From assembly GCA_937924755.1 (NCBI GenBank), contig CALEVZ010000006.1:1-38091 (forward strand): a stretch of 38,091 bases of DNA, written 5' to 3'. Source of the DNA: an uncultured bacterium (GTDB lineage Bacteria; Acidobacteriota; Thermoanaerobaculia; Thermoanaerobaculales; Thermoanaerobaculaceae). Shown in pieces: positions 8,519 through 16,165 of the stretch. The first letter of the stretch is position 1; every line of letters starts with the position of its first letter. The notes under the pieces are model-generated. The model saw only the letters and a list, made by a program, of their open reading frames with translations. It did not search any database and was not told where the DNA came from. A program made the translations under genes and the position numbers.

Positions 8519-9430
8519 TCACGATTCCACGCGACCCCGCAGGAAGGCCTCCAGCCCGACGCGGGCGATCTGAGGGTTCTCTCGCAACCGGCGAACCGAG
8601 TACGGGTACCAGTGGGATCCGAAGGGCACGTACACCCGCAGCCGATGACCTGCCGAGGTGATGATGCGGCGCAGCTGCGGGTCGACGCCCAGGAGCATCT
8701 GGAACTCGTACCGGTCAGGCGGCAGCCCCAGTCGCCGCACCATGGCGAGCGATTGGCACACCAGCCACTCGTCGTGGGTGGCGATGCCCACGTAGGTCCC
8801 CGCCGAGAGGAGCACCTCCAAGACGTTCATGAAATTATTGCGGATGATGTCGCGCTCGGTGTAGGCAATCTCTCGCGGCTCCAGATAGATGCCCTTGCAC
8901 AGGCGAATGTTGACGTCGGAGCCGCCAAGGGCGACGGCATCGGCTAGGGTGCGCCGCAGCCGGGCCTGCAGGACGATGCCAGTGCCCCGTGGAAAGCGGG
9001 CGATGAGTGAATGGTAAACGCGCAGGGTGGCATCGGTGGTGGGTGAATCCTCCATGTCGATGCGCACGAAGATGCGCTGGGAATGGGCCTTTTCCAGGAT
9101 GGCGGCGATGTTGTCGCGGCAGAACTCCTCGTCAATGGCCAGCCCCATCTGGGTGGGTTTGAGCGACACGTTGGAGGCCAACCCGTGCTCCCGGATGGCA
9201 TCCAGCACGGCGAGGTATTCGCCCACCGCGGCACGGGCCAGATCCCGACTCGTGACGCTTTCCCCGAGCACGTCAATGGTGGCGCAACACCCCTCGGCGC
9301 TGAGGCGCTGGACGGTGGCCACCGCATCGGCCAGCGTGTCGCCGGCCACGTAACGGCGAGCGAAGTAGCGAATCAGCGGCCGCGGCGTGATGGGTAGGGT
9401 GAGCCTGACCGCACGGTCGAAGAGACTCAT
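8519..9430 (-). CDS. Proline dehydrogenase (monofunctional)
   Basis: This FAD-dependent TIM-barrel enzyme oxidises L-proline to pyrroline-5-carboxylate. Motifs in order include NVSLKPTQMG (about residues 86-95), FVRIDMEDS, the strand with VNIRLCKGIYLEP, GIATHD, FQMLLGV and the C-terminal RVYVPFGSHWYPYSVRRLRENP, which binds substrate and flavin. At 303 residues it matches the short PutB/PRODH form and lacks the fused pyrroline-5-carboxylate dehydrogenase of PutA. GGAGGATCCC precedes the ATG. Its start overlaps the comF stop by four bases, so the two genes are co-transcribed although their functions are unrelated. No partner dehydrogenase is in the window. Confidence 0.93.
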   Translation of the reverse strand: MSLFDRAVRLTLPITPRPLIRYFARRYVAGDTLADAVATVQRLSAEGCCATIDVLGESVTSRDLARAAVGEYLAVLDAIREHGLASNVSLKPTQMGLAIDEEFCRDNIAAILEKAHSQRIFVRIDMEDSPTTDATLRVYHSLIARFPRGTGIVLQARLRRTLADAVALGGSDVNIRLCKGIYLEPREIAYTERDIIRNNFMNVLEVLLSAGTYVGIATHDEWLVCQSLAMVRRLGLPPDRYEFQMLLGVDPQLRRIITSAGHRLRVYVPFGSHWYPYSVRRLRENPQIARVGLEAFLRGRVES

Positions 9431-10140
9431 GGGATCCTCCCGGGGCGGGGAGCTCGTGCCACGGTGAGCAACGACACCGCCGTCGCACCGGCGGCGTGGA
9501 GGACGTGGGTGCAGGCACGGGCCGTTGCCCCGGTGGTGAGAACGTCATCCACCAGCAGGGCGTGGCCGGTGAGGCGACGGCGGACCGCAAAGGTGCCGTG
9601 CGCCAGTGCCTCCCTTTCCCTGCGGGTGCGACCCGCTTGAGTCCCGGGGCGCCGGCGGCGAAGAGCTCTGATACGGCGGCCGGCCCCGAGTGCGGCGAGG
9701 TGGCGGGCGAGCAGGTCGGCGTGGTCGAATCCCCGCCGCAGCCGCCTGCCCCACCAGGCGGGCACGGGAACAATGGCGTCAGGCGACGGCCAGGGGAGCT
9801 GGTCGAGGCGGCGCCGCAGCAGGTGGGCCAGCGGGGCGGCCAGTTCGTCACGCCGGCCGTGCTTGAAAAGCAGGATCAAGTCACGCAGAGCGCCACCGTA
9901 CTCGCCGACGCTGGCAGCTGCTTGCCAGGGTGGAGGGTCATGCCGGCAGACGAGACACTCCTCGCCATCGCCAACTTCCTCGCCGCACCGGGGACATCCC
10001 ACCGGCCTGGCAGGGGCCACATCGTCCCAGCAGGAGCCACACACCCCGGCGTGGCTTCCGGCGACCGGCAGGGGTTGCCCACACAACGCACAGCGGGCGG
10101 GGAGGAAGACGCGGGCGAGGACTTCGAGCGGCGCCGCCAT
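9427..10140 (-). CDS. comF: ComF-type phosphoribosyltransferase-like protein
   Basis: ComF proteins help move single-stranded DNA into the cytoplasm during natural transformation and are related to phosphoribosyltransferases. The N-terminus carries zinc-finger cysteine pairs (CALCGQ, CGSCW, CPRCG, CLVCR) across residues 17-70. The phosphoribosyl pyrophosphate loop VDDVLTTGATA lies near residue 195, and YGGALRDLILLFKHGRR and the IVPVP block are also family signatures. At 237 residues it has normal length. It overlaps proline dehydrogenase by four bases. No other competence genes are in the window, so a role in DNA uptake is inferred from the family only. Confidence 0.88.
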   Translation of the reverse strand: MAAPLEVLARVFLPARCALCGQPLPVAGSHAGVCGSCWDDVAPARPVGCPRCGEEVGDGEECLVCRHDPPPWQAAASVGEYGGALRDLILLFKHGRRDELAAPLAHLLRRRLDQLPWPSPDAIVPVPAWWGRRLRRGFDHADLLARHLAALGAGRRIRALRRRRPGTQAGRTRREREALAHGTFAVRRRLTGHALLVDDVLTTGATARACTHVLHAAGATAVSLLTVARAPRPGRIP

Positions 10141-10149
10141 CTCGGCGGG

Positions 10150-10155
10150 ATTGTA
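10150..10155 (-). promoter_or_regulatory. Possible -10 element of comF
   Basis: On the minus strand TACAAT lies nine bases before the comF ATG. If used, the leader would be only a few bases and would hold no ribosome-binding site. No clear -35 element was found. Confidence 0.3.
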
Positions 10156-10199
10156 GCAAGTCGGTCACTCGCGTTGCGCTGGCCGCGGGTCCGTGCGCC

Positions 10200-10205
10200 T
10201 ATACT
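10200..10205 (+). promoter_or_regulatory. Possible -10 element of the exported barrel-like gene
   Basis: TATACT ends 19 bases before the ATG at 10225, and a transcript starting near 10212 would retain GGAGG at 10214-10218. The nearest -35-like hexamer, TTGCGC at 10174, is 20 bases away, longer than usual. The position argues against starting translation at the upstream ATG at 10207. Confidence 0.35.
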
Positions 10206-10224
10206 GATGTCCTGGAGGGATGGC

Positions 10225-10752
10225 ATGCGCACGGTGGCACTGGTGGTCCTTGCGGTGGTGGCAAGCGGACTCGCGCCGGCTGCCCAGGCGCAGGTGGGTT
10301 GGCTGGGGGTGGCGGGGGGGACGAGCTGGACCTGGAATGGCGACTCCTCGGCGTTGGTCCGCGCTGACGATGCTGCCCTGGGCGTCTTGGTGGGCGTTTC
10401 CCTCGACAAGGACGCGGTCCTCCGGCTGCGCGGCGTCGAGCTGCCGATGGGTGATGTCAGCGGCGCGACCATGCGCGGCGTTGCTCTGGGTGTCGACTAC
10501 TTCTTCCCCGGCGTGCTGGGTGAGGCGCTCTTCTCGGCCGGCTTAGGGGGGTATCGACTCAACCTCCCCGAGCCCCTGCGCGGAGAGCCGGATCATGGAC
10601 GGTGGAAACTCGGCTTTTACCTCGGGGTCGGGGAGTGGTTCGCCCTTTCCCGTCGTACCCGGCTCACCGTCGAGGTGACCTGGGACCGCTCCCGGCACGC
10701 CGGGACGCCATCGATGCTCACTGCCATGGCAGGGTTGGCTTTCGCATTGTAA
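10225..10752 (+). CDS. Small exported protein, possible outer-membrane beta-barrel
   Basis: The start is set at ATG 10225 because GGAGG lies six bases upstream and the first 23 residues form a standard signal peptide ending in AQAQ. The mature 150 residues alternate hydrophobic and polar residues with many glycines (GVALGVDYFF, ALFSAGLGGYRL, KLGFYLGVGEWF, RLTVEVTWDRS). They end in a strand-like AMAGLAFAL, as in small 8-stranded outer-membrane barrels. The terminal residue is Leu rather than Phe, so insertion by the Bam machinery is uncertain. No family is recognised. The next gene follows after four bases, suggesting an operon of two uncharacterised genes. Confidence 0.65.
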   Translation: MRTVALVVLAVVASGLAPAAQAQVGWLGVAGGTSWTWNGDSSALVRADDAALGVLVGVSLDKDAVLRLRGVELPMGDVSGATMRGVALGVDYFFPGVLGEALFSAGLGGYRLNLPEPLRGEPDHGRWKLGFYLGVGEWFALSRRTRLTVEVTWDRSRHAGTPSMLTAMAGLAFAL

Positions 10753-10756
10753 TCGT

Positions 10757-11110
10757 ATGCCTCACATTGTTTTACGAGGCGAGGTCGAGCTCGAAACGGT
10801 GTGGCAGGCGCTGCCTCGGGGTCCGTGGCGGTGGGGACGGGCGGTGGCGCGGGTGGAGGGGTGTTACCTGGCGGCCGGGGGCCGTGCGCTGCTGGTGGCC
10901 GGGGTGGTGGTGGAACTGGGGCGGCCGCTGCATCCCGTGCTCGTGATCACGCTCCGTGATGGGACGACGGCGGTGCACCTGTGGTCGGCGGCACCGGTAG
11001 AGCGCACCGAGGCGGTGCAACGCTTTTTGGTGCAGGTGGGGATGGAGCTGCGCGCCTTCGGCGCCGGCGAGGTGGCGGCCACCAACCTGGCGGCCCTGCT
11101 GCCCCCGTGA
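10757..11110 (+). CDS. Uncharacterised 117-residue protein
   Basis: No family is recognised. The protein has no signal peptide and no membrane helix. It reads as an alternation of strands (HIVLRGEVELETVWQ, GRALLVAGVVVELG, HPVLVITLRDGTTAVHLW) and a late helix with EAVQRFLVQVGMELRAFG, which suggests a small alpha/beta cytoplasmic domain. Support for coding comes from dense GC-ending codons and the four-base gap after the exported protein gene. The ribosome-binding site is poor, so translation may be coupled to the upstream gene. It converges with the gene on the other strand after only four bases. Confidence 0.55.
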   Translation: MPHIVLRGEVELETVWQALPRGPWRWGRAVARVEGCYLAAGGRALLVAGVVVELGRPLHPVLVITLRDGTTAVHLWSAAPVERTEAVQRFLVQVGMELRAFGAGEVAATNLAALLPP

Positions 11111-11114
11111 ACTG

Positions 11115-11630
11115 TCACTGCGCCTCGCGCTCCACCTGCCGGCGCTGCTCGTCCAGGGAGCGCTGCAGGTTGTCCAGTTGGTCCTTGATGCCGCCCGCCG
11201 GACCGCTGGGCAGGGGTGCCTGGCTGGCGAGCGCTGCCCGGGCCTCGGCCAGCAGGCGGAGCGCCTCCTCCCGCCGGGGGTCAGCAAGATCCGGCGAGGC
11301 GTCGAGGAGGGCGTTGGCGGCGCCGCGCAGGCGGACCGCGGCCCGGGAGGCCCCCCCGCCGGGGGCGGACGAGCGAGCCCAGCCGGCGGCGGTGGCGGCG
11401 GCTGTCTCCAGCTCGGATCGCGGCAGCTCCCGGGTGGTGGCCAACGCTTTGAGCCGGTCGGCGAGTCGCAGCGCGGCCGTGGCGTCGAAGGGTACGGGGG
11501 TGATGTTCTCCTGCAACGGCGCGATGGCGCGGGTGGTCATAATCACGCTTCGCCCGGTGCTGCGCGCCTGCAGCGAGAGGACGACCAGTAGGACAATGAG
11601 CAGGGCGACGAGTCCCAGAATCCATCGCAT
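11115..11630 (-). CDS. Uncharacterised membrane-anchored protein with C-terminal coiled coil
   Basis: The first 20 residues are one strongly hydrophobic helix (ILGLVALLIVLLVVLSL) with no cleavage-like motif, so it is probably a membrane anchor. Most of the remaining 150 residues are helical and Ala/Arg/Glu-rich, ending in a heptad-like segment (DQLDNLQRSLDEQRRQ). This would place a helical domain outside the inner membrane. No enzymatic motif is seen. A TAATGT hexamer stops six bases before the ATG, and there is no ribosome-binding site, so the messenger may be leaderless. It is divergent from the secreted protein gene at 11877. Confidence 0.55.
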   Translation of the reverse strand: MRWILGLVALLIVLLVVLSLQARSTGRSVIMTTRAIAPLQENITPVPFDATAALRLADRLKALATTRELPRSELETAAATAAGWARSSAPGGGASRAAVRLRGAANALLDASPDLADPRREEALRLLAEARAALASQAPLPSGPAGGIKDQLDNLQRSLDEQRRQVEREAQ

Positions 11631-11636
11631 GGTTCT

Positions 11637-11642
11637 ACATTA
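11637..11642 (-). promoter_or_regulatory. Possible -10 element directly before a start codon (leaderless)
   Basis: Minus-strand TAATGT is followed by six bases and then the ATG at 11630. This is the spacing between a -10 element and the first transcribed base, so translation would begin at the 5' end of the RNA. No -35 match was found. Confidence 0.3.
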
Positions 11643-11876
11643 CCGCACGGATCGACGGTCGCGACCGGACGACGGAATGCGGCCGAGATGGGCGGGGTCT
11701 TCACCGCGCTTCAGCCGCGGCCCTTGGCGATGGCCCGGAGTCAGGGGTGCCGGTGCCCTGCGGCGTCAGGGCTCGAGCGTCCTCAGGTGGGGACGTTGGC
11801 GTGGGCGTGTCTGATGGCAAAGTCGTGGCGTGAGCTGGCACGAAGCGTGCTTGGGCCTGGTGCGGGAGGTGAGGCG

Positions 11877-12788
11877 ATGACAAGGACCATGGGCGTGATT
11901 GTCATGATCGTCGCTCTGGCGGGAATCGGCGAGGGGAGGGAGCTGACCTCGGCCTACGCCATCCCAGCTGCCGCCAATACGCCGGGCAGAAACGGGACGG
12001 ACTGGCACACCGACCTGACCCTATATAACCCCCAACAGCACCCCTTGCCGGTGGTGCTGCACTTCCTCCCGTCGGGCCAGAGCAACACCGGGCAGGTGCC
12101 CACGGTCAGCTTCGAGATCCTGCCTTGGGAAACCCTCAACCTGTGGGATGTGCTGGGACCGAAAGGGTTCAACGCCCGCGGCAAGACCGGCGCGCTGCTC
12201 GTCTATGCCGACGACCAGCGGATCAGCTGCACCGGCACCAGGTGCGATTTCGCCGCCTTCTCCCGTACCTACACCTTGGATCCCAAGGGGGGCCGGGGGG
12301 AGTTTGGCCAGGCGTTCCCGGGGGTGGCTGCACACCTCGGGCTGGACCGCTCGGTGATCGGCTACCTGCCCCAGCTCACCCACAACGCCGATTTCCGCAC
12401 CAATCTGGGAGTTGCGTCCTGGACGCCGGCATGGGTCACTGTCCGGGTGGAGCTCCAGGACACCAAGGGGACGATCATCCATCGCAAGGACCACCTCGTG
12501 CCGCCCTTCGGGCACATCCAGTGGTCGTTGGATCGGACGGTGGTGGGCGGCACTGCGGCGGTGTTCATCGTCGAAGGACCGGCCGATTCCATGGTTTACC
12601 CCTACGCCTCGGTGGTGAACAACGTGTACGGTGACGCGGTCACCGTGGAGGGCCAGTACTCCACCGTGGGACTGTCGGCGCAGGCGGCGAGCACCGACCG
12701 CACCCCGGCGGCACGGGCGCGGCCCCTCACCGCTTTGGCGACCGATTTCTCCATCGAGGCGTTTCGTGCTCTTCACGTCCGTGACTGA
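11877..12788 (+). CDS. Secreted protein with two similar beta-rich modules
   Basis: The start at 11877 is set by GGGAGGTGAGG just upstream and a short signal peptide (residues 1-20, with GVIVMIVALAGIG as the core). The mature protein seems to hold two related modules. One begins near AIPAAANTPG with TDWHTDLTLYNPQQ and ends with GALLVYADDQR. The other begins near GYLPQLTHNA with ADFRTNLGVASWTP and ends with AAVFIVEGPAD. Each would be a beta-sandwich of about 110 residues. Similar secreted proteins occur in Acidobacteriota as far as I recall, without an assigned role. One cysteine pair (SCTGTRCD) in the first module might form a disulfide. No catalytic motif is seen. The codons upstream to 11688 stay open but look non-coding. 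Confidence 0.65.
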   Translation: MTRTMGVIVMIVALAGIGEGRELTSAYAIPAAANTPGRNGTDWHTDLTLYNPQQHPLPVVLHFLPSGQSNTGQVPTVSFEILPWETLNLWDVLGPKGFNARGKTGALLVYADDQRISCTGTRCDFAAFSRTYTLDPKGGRGEFGQAFPGVAAHLGLDRSVIGYLPQLTHNADFRTNLGVASWTPAWVTVRVELQDTKGTIIHRKDHLVPPFGHIQWSLDRTVVGGTAAVFIVEGPADSMVYPYASVVNNVYGDAVTVEGQYSTVGLSAQAASTDRTPAARARPLTALATDFSIEAFRALHVRD

Positions 12789-12825
12789 TGCAGGTCACCA
12801 TCGCCGCTCGCCGTTGTCAGGTTGG

Positions 12826-12831
12826 TAAAAT
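12826..12831 (+). promoter_or_regulatory. -10 element of the signalling operon, possibly leaderless
   Basis: TAAAAT is followed by six bases and then the GTG start of the histidine kinase gene. No ribosome-binding site lies between them, so the transcript probably begins at or next to the start codon. No good -35 element was found. Confidence 0.4.
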
Positions 12832-12837
12832 GCCCCG

Positions 12838-13998
12838 GTGACCGAGGCACGGGATCAGGCCAACTCTCCCCACGTGATCGTCGTCGGGTCAGACAAGAAC
12901 TGGCGCGAGGCGCAGATCCGACGGGTTATCAAGGTCTTCGGCGATGTGCCGTTCACGAGTCTGGGGGATCTGGCGGCGGTGGAGTCCCACCTGGATCACC
13001 GGGGCGGCGAGGTGGTTCTGCTCGGCTGCGGGTTGTCGCCCGACGAGGTCCTGCGCCGGTTGAAGGAACTGCGGGCACGGTCCGAGTACGCGAGACCCTA
13101 CGTCCTCGTCTCCTGCCACCAGGTGGTGGAGGAGGCTCTCGTCAAGGTGATGGTGGAGGGGGCGGACGATTTCCTGCTGGAATCCTGCGCCGACGAGGAG
13201 TTCGCCGCCCGCCTGCGGGTCGCCTGGGAGCGGGCCCGCAGTACGCCGCGGGTCGCCGCGCGGGCGGCGGAGCTGGAGGAGCTGTCTGCCCGCCAGAGCG
13301 ACTTCCTATCAGTGGTGTCCCACGAGATTCGCACGCCGCTGGCGGCCATTCTCTCGGCCGCCAACATCCTGGTGCGGTATGGGAGTCAGCGGCCGGAGTC
13401 GGTGGAGCGCTTCGGCCGGGTGATCCAGGAGGAGGGGCGACGGCTCACGCGGCTGATCAACAACCTGCTGGATCTCTCCAAGATCGAGGCCGGCCAGGTG
13501 GAGTGGGACGCCCGTGAGGTGCCGATCGCCGAGCTCGTCTCGCAGGTGGAGGAAGCCTTTACCGCCCTGGCGGACGAGCGACAGCTGCGGCTGGAGGTGA
13601 CGGTCGAAAAAGGTGTTGGGCCGATCATCGCCGACCGCGACAAGCTCATGCAGGTGCTGATTAACCTCATCTCCAACGCGGTCAAGCACTCACCCGACGG
13701 CGGCGGGGTGTACTTGCGCTGCCGCCCCACGGCCGATGGCGGAGTTCGGCTGGAGGTCGAAGATGAGGGCCCCGGCATCCCGCCGGGAGCCGAGGAGCGG
13801 ATCTTTCAACGCTTTCAGCAGCTCGACCTGGAGGATCGCAACCGCGGCACCGGCCTCGGCTTGACCATTTCCCGCCAGATCGTGGCGCGGCATCAAGGGC
13901 GCATCTGGGCCGAGCCAGGACGCCAGCGAGGCGCCTTGTTCATCATCGAGCTCCCTGCGGACGGCCTCACGCGGAGCGGGCATGGTCCAGTTCGATAA
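12838..13998 (+). CDS. Sensor histidine kinase with a degenerate receiver domain
   Basis: The first 125 residues have the length and strand pattern of a response-regulator receiver domain, but the key residues are missing. The usual acidic pair is replaced by VVGSDKN, the phospho-acceptor position reads LLGCGLSP (Gly63), and the late Lys-Pro is absent. A DHp domain follows with the phosphorylated His162 in SVVSHEIRTP. The ATPase domain holds LINLISNAVKHSPDGG (N box), DEGPGIPPG (G1), FQRFQQL (F box) and GTGLGLTISRQIV (G2). No membrane segment is seen, so it is a soluble kinase. It starts with GTG right after a -10 element and overlaps the MglA-kinase fusion by 17 bases, so it is the first gene of a three-gene signalling operon. 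Confidence 0.88.
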   Translation: MTEARDQANSPHVIVVGSDKNWREAQIRRVIKVFGDVPFTSLGDLAAVESHLDHRGGEVVLLGCGLSPDEVLRRLKELRARSEYARPYVLVSCHQVVEEALVKVMVEGADDFLLESCADEEFAARLRVAWERARSTPRVAARAAELEELSARQSDFLSVVSHEIRTPLAAILSAANILVRYGSQRPESVERFGRVIQEEGRRLTRLINNLLDLSKIEAGQVEWDAREVPIAELVSQVEEAFTALADERQLRLEVTVEKGVGPIIADRDKLMQVLINLISNAVKHSPDGGGVYLRCRPTADGGVRLEVEDEGPGIPPGAEERIFQRFQQLDLEDRNRGTGLGLTISRQIVARHQGRIWAEPGRQRGALFIIELPADGLTRSGHGPVR

Positions 13999-16165
13999 CC
14001 AGTACAAGCAGGTCAAGCTCAAGATCGTCTACTACGGCCCCGCTCTGGGCGGCAAGACGACGAGCTTGCAGTACATCCATCGCGTCACCGATCCGCAGCG
14101 CCGCACCAAACTGTACGCCCTCAACACGGCATCCGACCGCACCCTCTTTTTTGATTTGCTCGGCGTGGACCTGGGTCGTATCCGCGGCTACCGGCTCACG
14201 CTGCAGCTGTACACCGTTCCCGGACAGGTGCAGTACAACGCCACGCGCCGGGCCGTCTTGGCGGGCGCGGATGGGGTGGTCTTCGTCGCCGATTCCCGGC
14301 GCGATCAGCTCGAGGCCAACAGAGAAAGCCTCGCCAACTTGCGAGAAAACTTGTTGGCCAACAGCCTCGACCTCGAGACGTTGCCGCTGGTGCTGCAGTA
14401 CAACAAGCGGGACATGCCCGACGCCATGCCCCGCGCCGAACTGGAGGCGGCGCTGAACCGCCGCGGGTTGCCGGCCTTCGACACGGTCGCCACCTCGGGC
14501 GAGGGGATCATCGAGGCGTTCGCCGCCGTCACCGAGGCCACGGTGCGCACCGTGGCCCAGCGCCTGGGCATTGCCAGCCAGCCGGAGGCGGTCCGGCGCC
14601 TGATCGACAACGTCCGGACGGCCATGGATCCACTCCTGCCGCGGCGGCGGGGAGAGGCGGTGGAAGCTCCGACGGTGCTCCGGCCCACCTCGGCGTCGCC
14701 GGCGCTGGCCGGGGACGAGCTGGTGGCCGAGGCGGTGCGCGCCAACGTGGCCATGACCGACCTCAACGCCCAGCTGGATCGGCTCAGTCAGGAACTGACT
14801 CGACGCGTCTCGCAGCTGCGCGCCATCGCCGAGTTCACCCGCGCCGTCACTTTCACCAGCGCCCCGGAAGAGGTAACGAGGGGATTTCTGGAGCGGCTAC
14901 TGGCCGAGCTGGGCGCGCCCTGTGGATCCTTGCAGCTAATCGGCGAGGGTGGCGCGCCGGTGGAGGTGCAGCGCCGCGGCTTGGCCGAGGACCCTCTCCT
15001 GCGCGCCAGCGGGGAGGGCAGCCCGGCCCGGGTGGTCACCACCACCCGGCAGCCCTGGGCCGTGCACCTGCCGGATGTGGAGCCCTCCCAGTTGCTGGCG
15101 TCCCCGTGGCTGGAGGAGATCGCTGCGCTGGAACTAGAAAGCGCGCTGATGGTGCCGTTGCTCGCCCACGATCAGCTACTGGGGCTGGCGACTGCCTACG
15201 CCGGCTCGCTTCGGCCGCCCTTCTCGGAGGAGGAGCTCGACCTGGCCAGCATCTTTGCCGGGGTGGCCGCCACCGCCCTGGACGGCGCGCGGTCGTGGCA
15301 GCAGCTGGAGGATCTCAACCGCTCCCTGGAGCAGCGGGTGGCGGAGCGCACTCGCGAGCTGGCGCAGGCACTGGAGCGCCAACGCGCCCTCGCCGACGAG
15401 CTGGAGGTGCGCAACGCCCAGCTGGAGCAGGCGAATCGTCAGCTCAGCGAGCTGGAACGATTGAAGAGCGAACTGCTGCAGCGGGTGGCCCACGAGCTTA
15501 ACACACCGGTCACGTCAATTCAGACGGCGGCGCGCATTCTTTCCAAGTACAGCGAGTTACCGGCTGACAAGGCGGCCAAGTTCGTGGCCATCATCCAGCA
15601 GGACGCCGCCCGTCTGGCGGGCCTGATCGCTTCAGCGCTGGAGGCGGCGGTGTTGGGCGTGGCCGGCACACCGGTCGATGCGGGCACGGTGTCGGTTTCG
15701 GAGCTCTTCAAGGGGGTGCTGGCGCCGTTTCGCGGCGAGATCGCCGAGAAGGGGATCACCCTGCAGGTGAAGGTGGCCGCCGGGCTGTCGGAGCTCAGGG
15801 CCGATGCCAGCCAGCTGGAGGCAGCGCTGCGGGCCATCATCAAAAACGCCGTGGAGTTCAACCGCCCCAACGGGTCGATCACCATCACCGTTCGGCCGCT
15901 GCGGCGCGAGGCGCGCTCCTTCGTGGAGATGCGGATCGAGGATTCGGGCAACGGTATTCCAGCCGGGGACTTACCCTATGTGTGTGACCCCTTCTGGCAG
16001 GGCGGCAACCTGCTCACCAGCAAACCCCGCGGTCTGGGGTTGGGGCTCGCGGTGGCCCGCCGCGTCGCTCGCAACCACGGCGGAGATCTGGAGATCTCCT
16101 CGTCCGAGGGCTCCGGGACCACTGTCAGTCTGTTGATCGCTGCGCAGGGCCGGGGGGTCTCATGA
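13982..16165 (+). CDS. MglA-type GTPase fused to GAF and histidine kinase domains
   Basis: This 727-residue protein joins domains that are normally separate. Residues 1-195 form an MglA-like small GTPase: P-loop GPALGGKTTS (Lys25), the MglA-typical TVPGQ (78-82), VVFVADS, and NKRD (141-144) for guanine. After a linker, residues about 275-435 look like a GAF sensor domain. A long coiled coil (about 435-500) leads to a DHp domain with His504 in RVAHELNTP. The ATPase domain follows with IIKNAVEFNRPNGS, IEDSGNGIPAG and GLGLGLAVARRVARNHGG. All catalytic residues I can check are present. It overlaps the upstream kinase by 17 bases and the downstream response regulator by four. MglA controls cell polarity in gliding bacteria; here GTP state may control a kinase, which is inference. 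Confidence 0.9.
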   Translation: MVQFDNQYKQVKLKIVYYGPALGGKTTSLQYIHRVTDPQRRTKLYALNTASDRTLFFDLLGVDLGRIRGYRLTLQLYTVPGQVQYNATRRAVLAGADGVVFVADSRRDQLEANRESLANLRENLLANSLDLETLPLVLQYNKRDMPDAMPRAELEAALNRRGLPAFDTVATSGEGIIEAFAAVTEATVRTVAQRLGIASQPEAVRRLIDNVRTAMDPLLPRRRGEAVEAPTVLRPTSASPALAGDELVAEAVRANVAMTDLNAQLDRLSQELTRRVSQLRAIAEFTRAVTFTSAPEEVTRGFLERLLAELGAPCGSLQLIGEGGAPVEVQRRGLAEDPLLRASGEGSPARVVTTTRQPWAVHLPDVEPSQLLASPWLEEIAALELESALMVPLLAHDQLLGLATAYAGSLRPPFSEEELDLASIFAGVAATALDGARSWQQLEDLNRSLEQRVAERTRELAQALERQRALADELEVRNAQLEQANRQLSELERLKSELLQRVAHELNTPVTSIQTAARILSKYSELPADKAAKFVAIIQQDAARLAGLIASALEAAVLGVAGTPVDAGTVSVSELFKGVLAPFRGEIAEKGITLQVKVAAGLSELRADASQLEAALRAIIKNAVEFNRPNGSITITVRPLRREARSFVEMRIEDSGNGIPAGDLPYVCDPFWQGGNLLTSKPRGLGLGLAVARRVARNHGGDLEISSSEGSGTTVSLLIAAQGRGVS

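Noticed and set aside
11688-11876. N-terminal extension of the secreted protein at 11877
   Set aside because: The frame is open, but the ribosome-binding site and signal peptide both point to ATG 11877.
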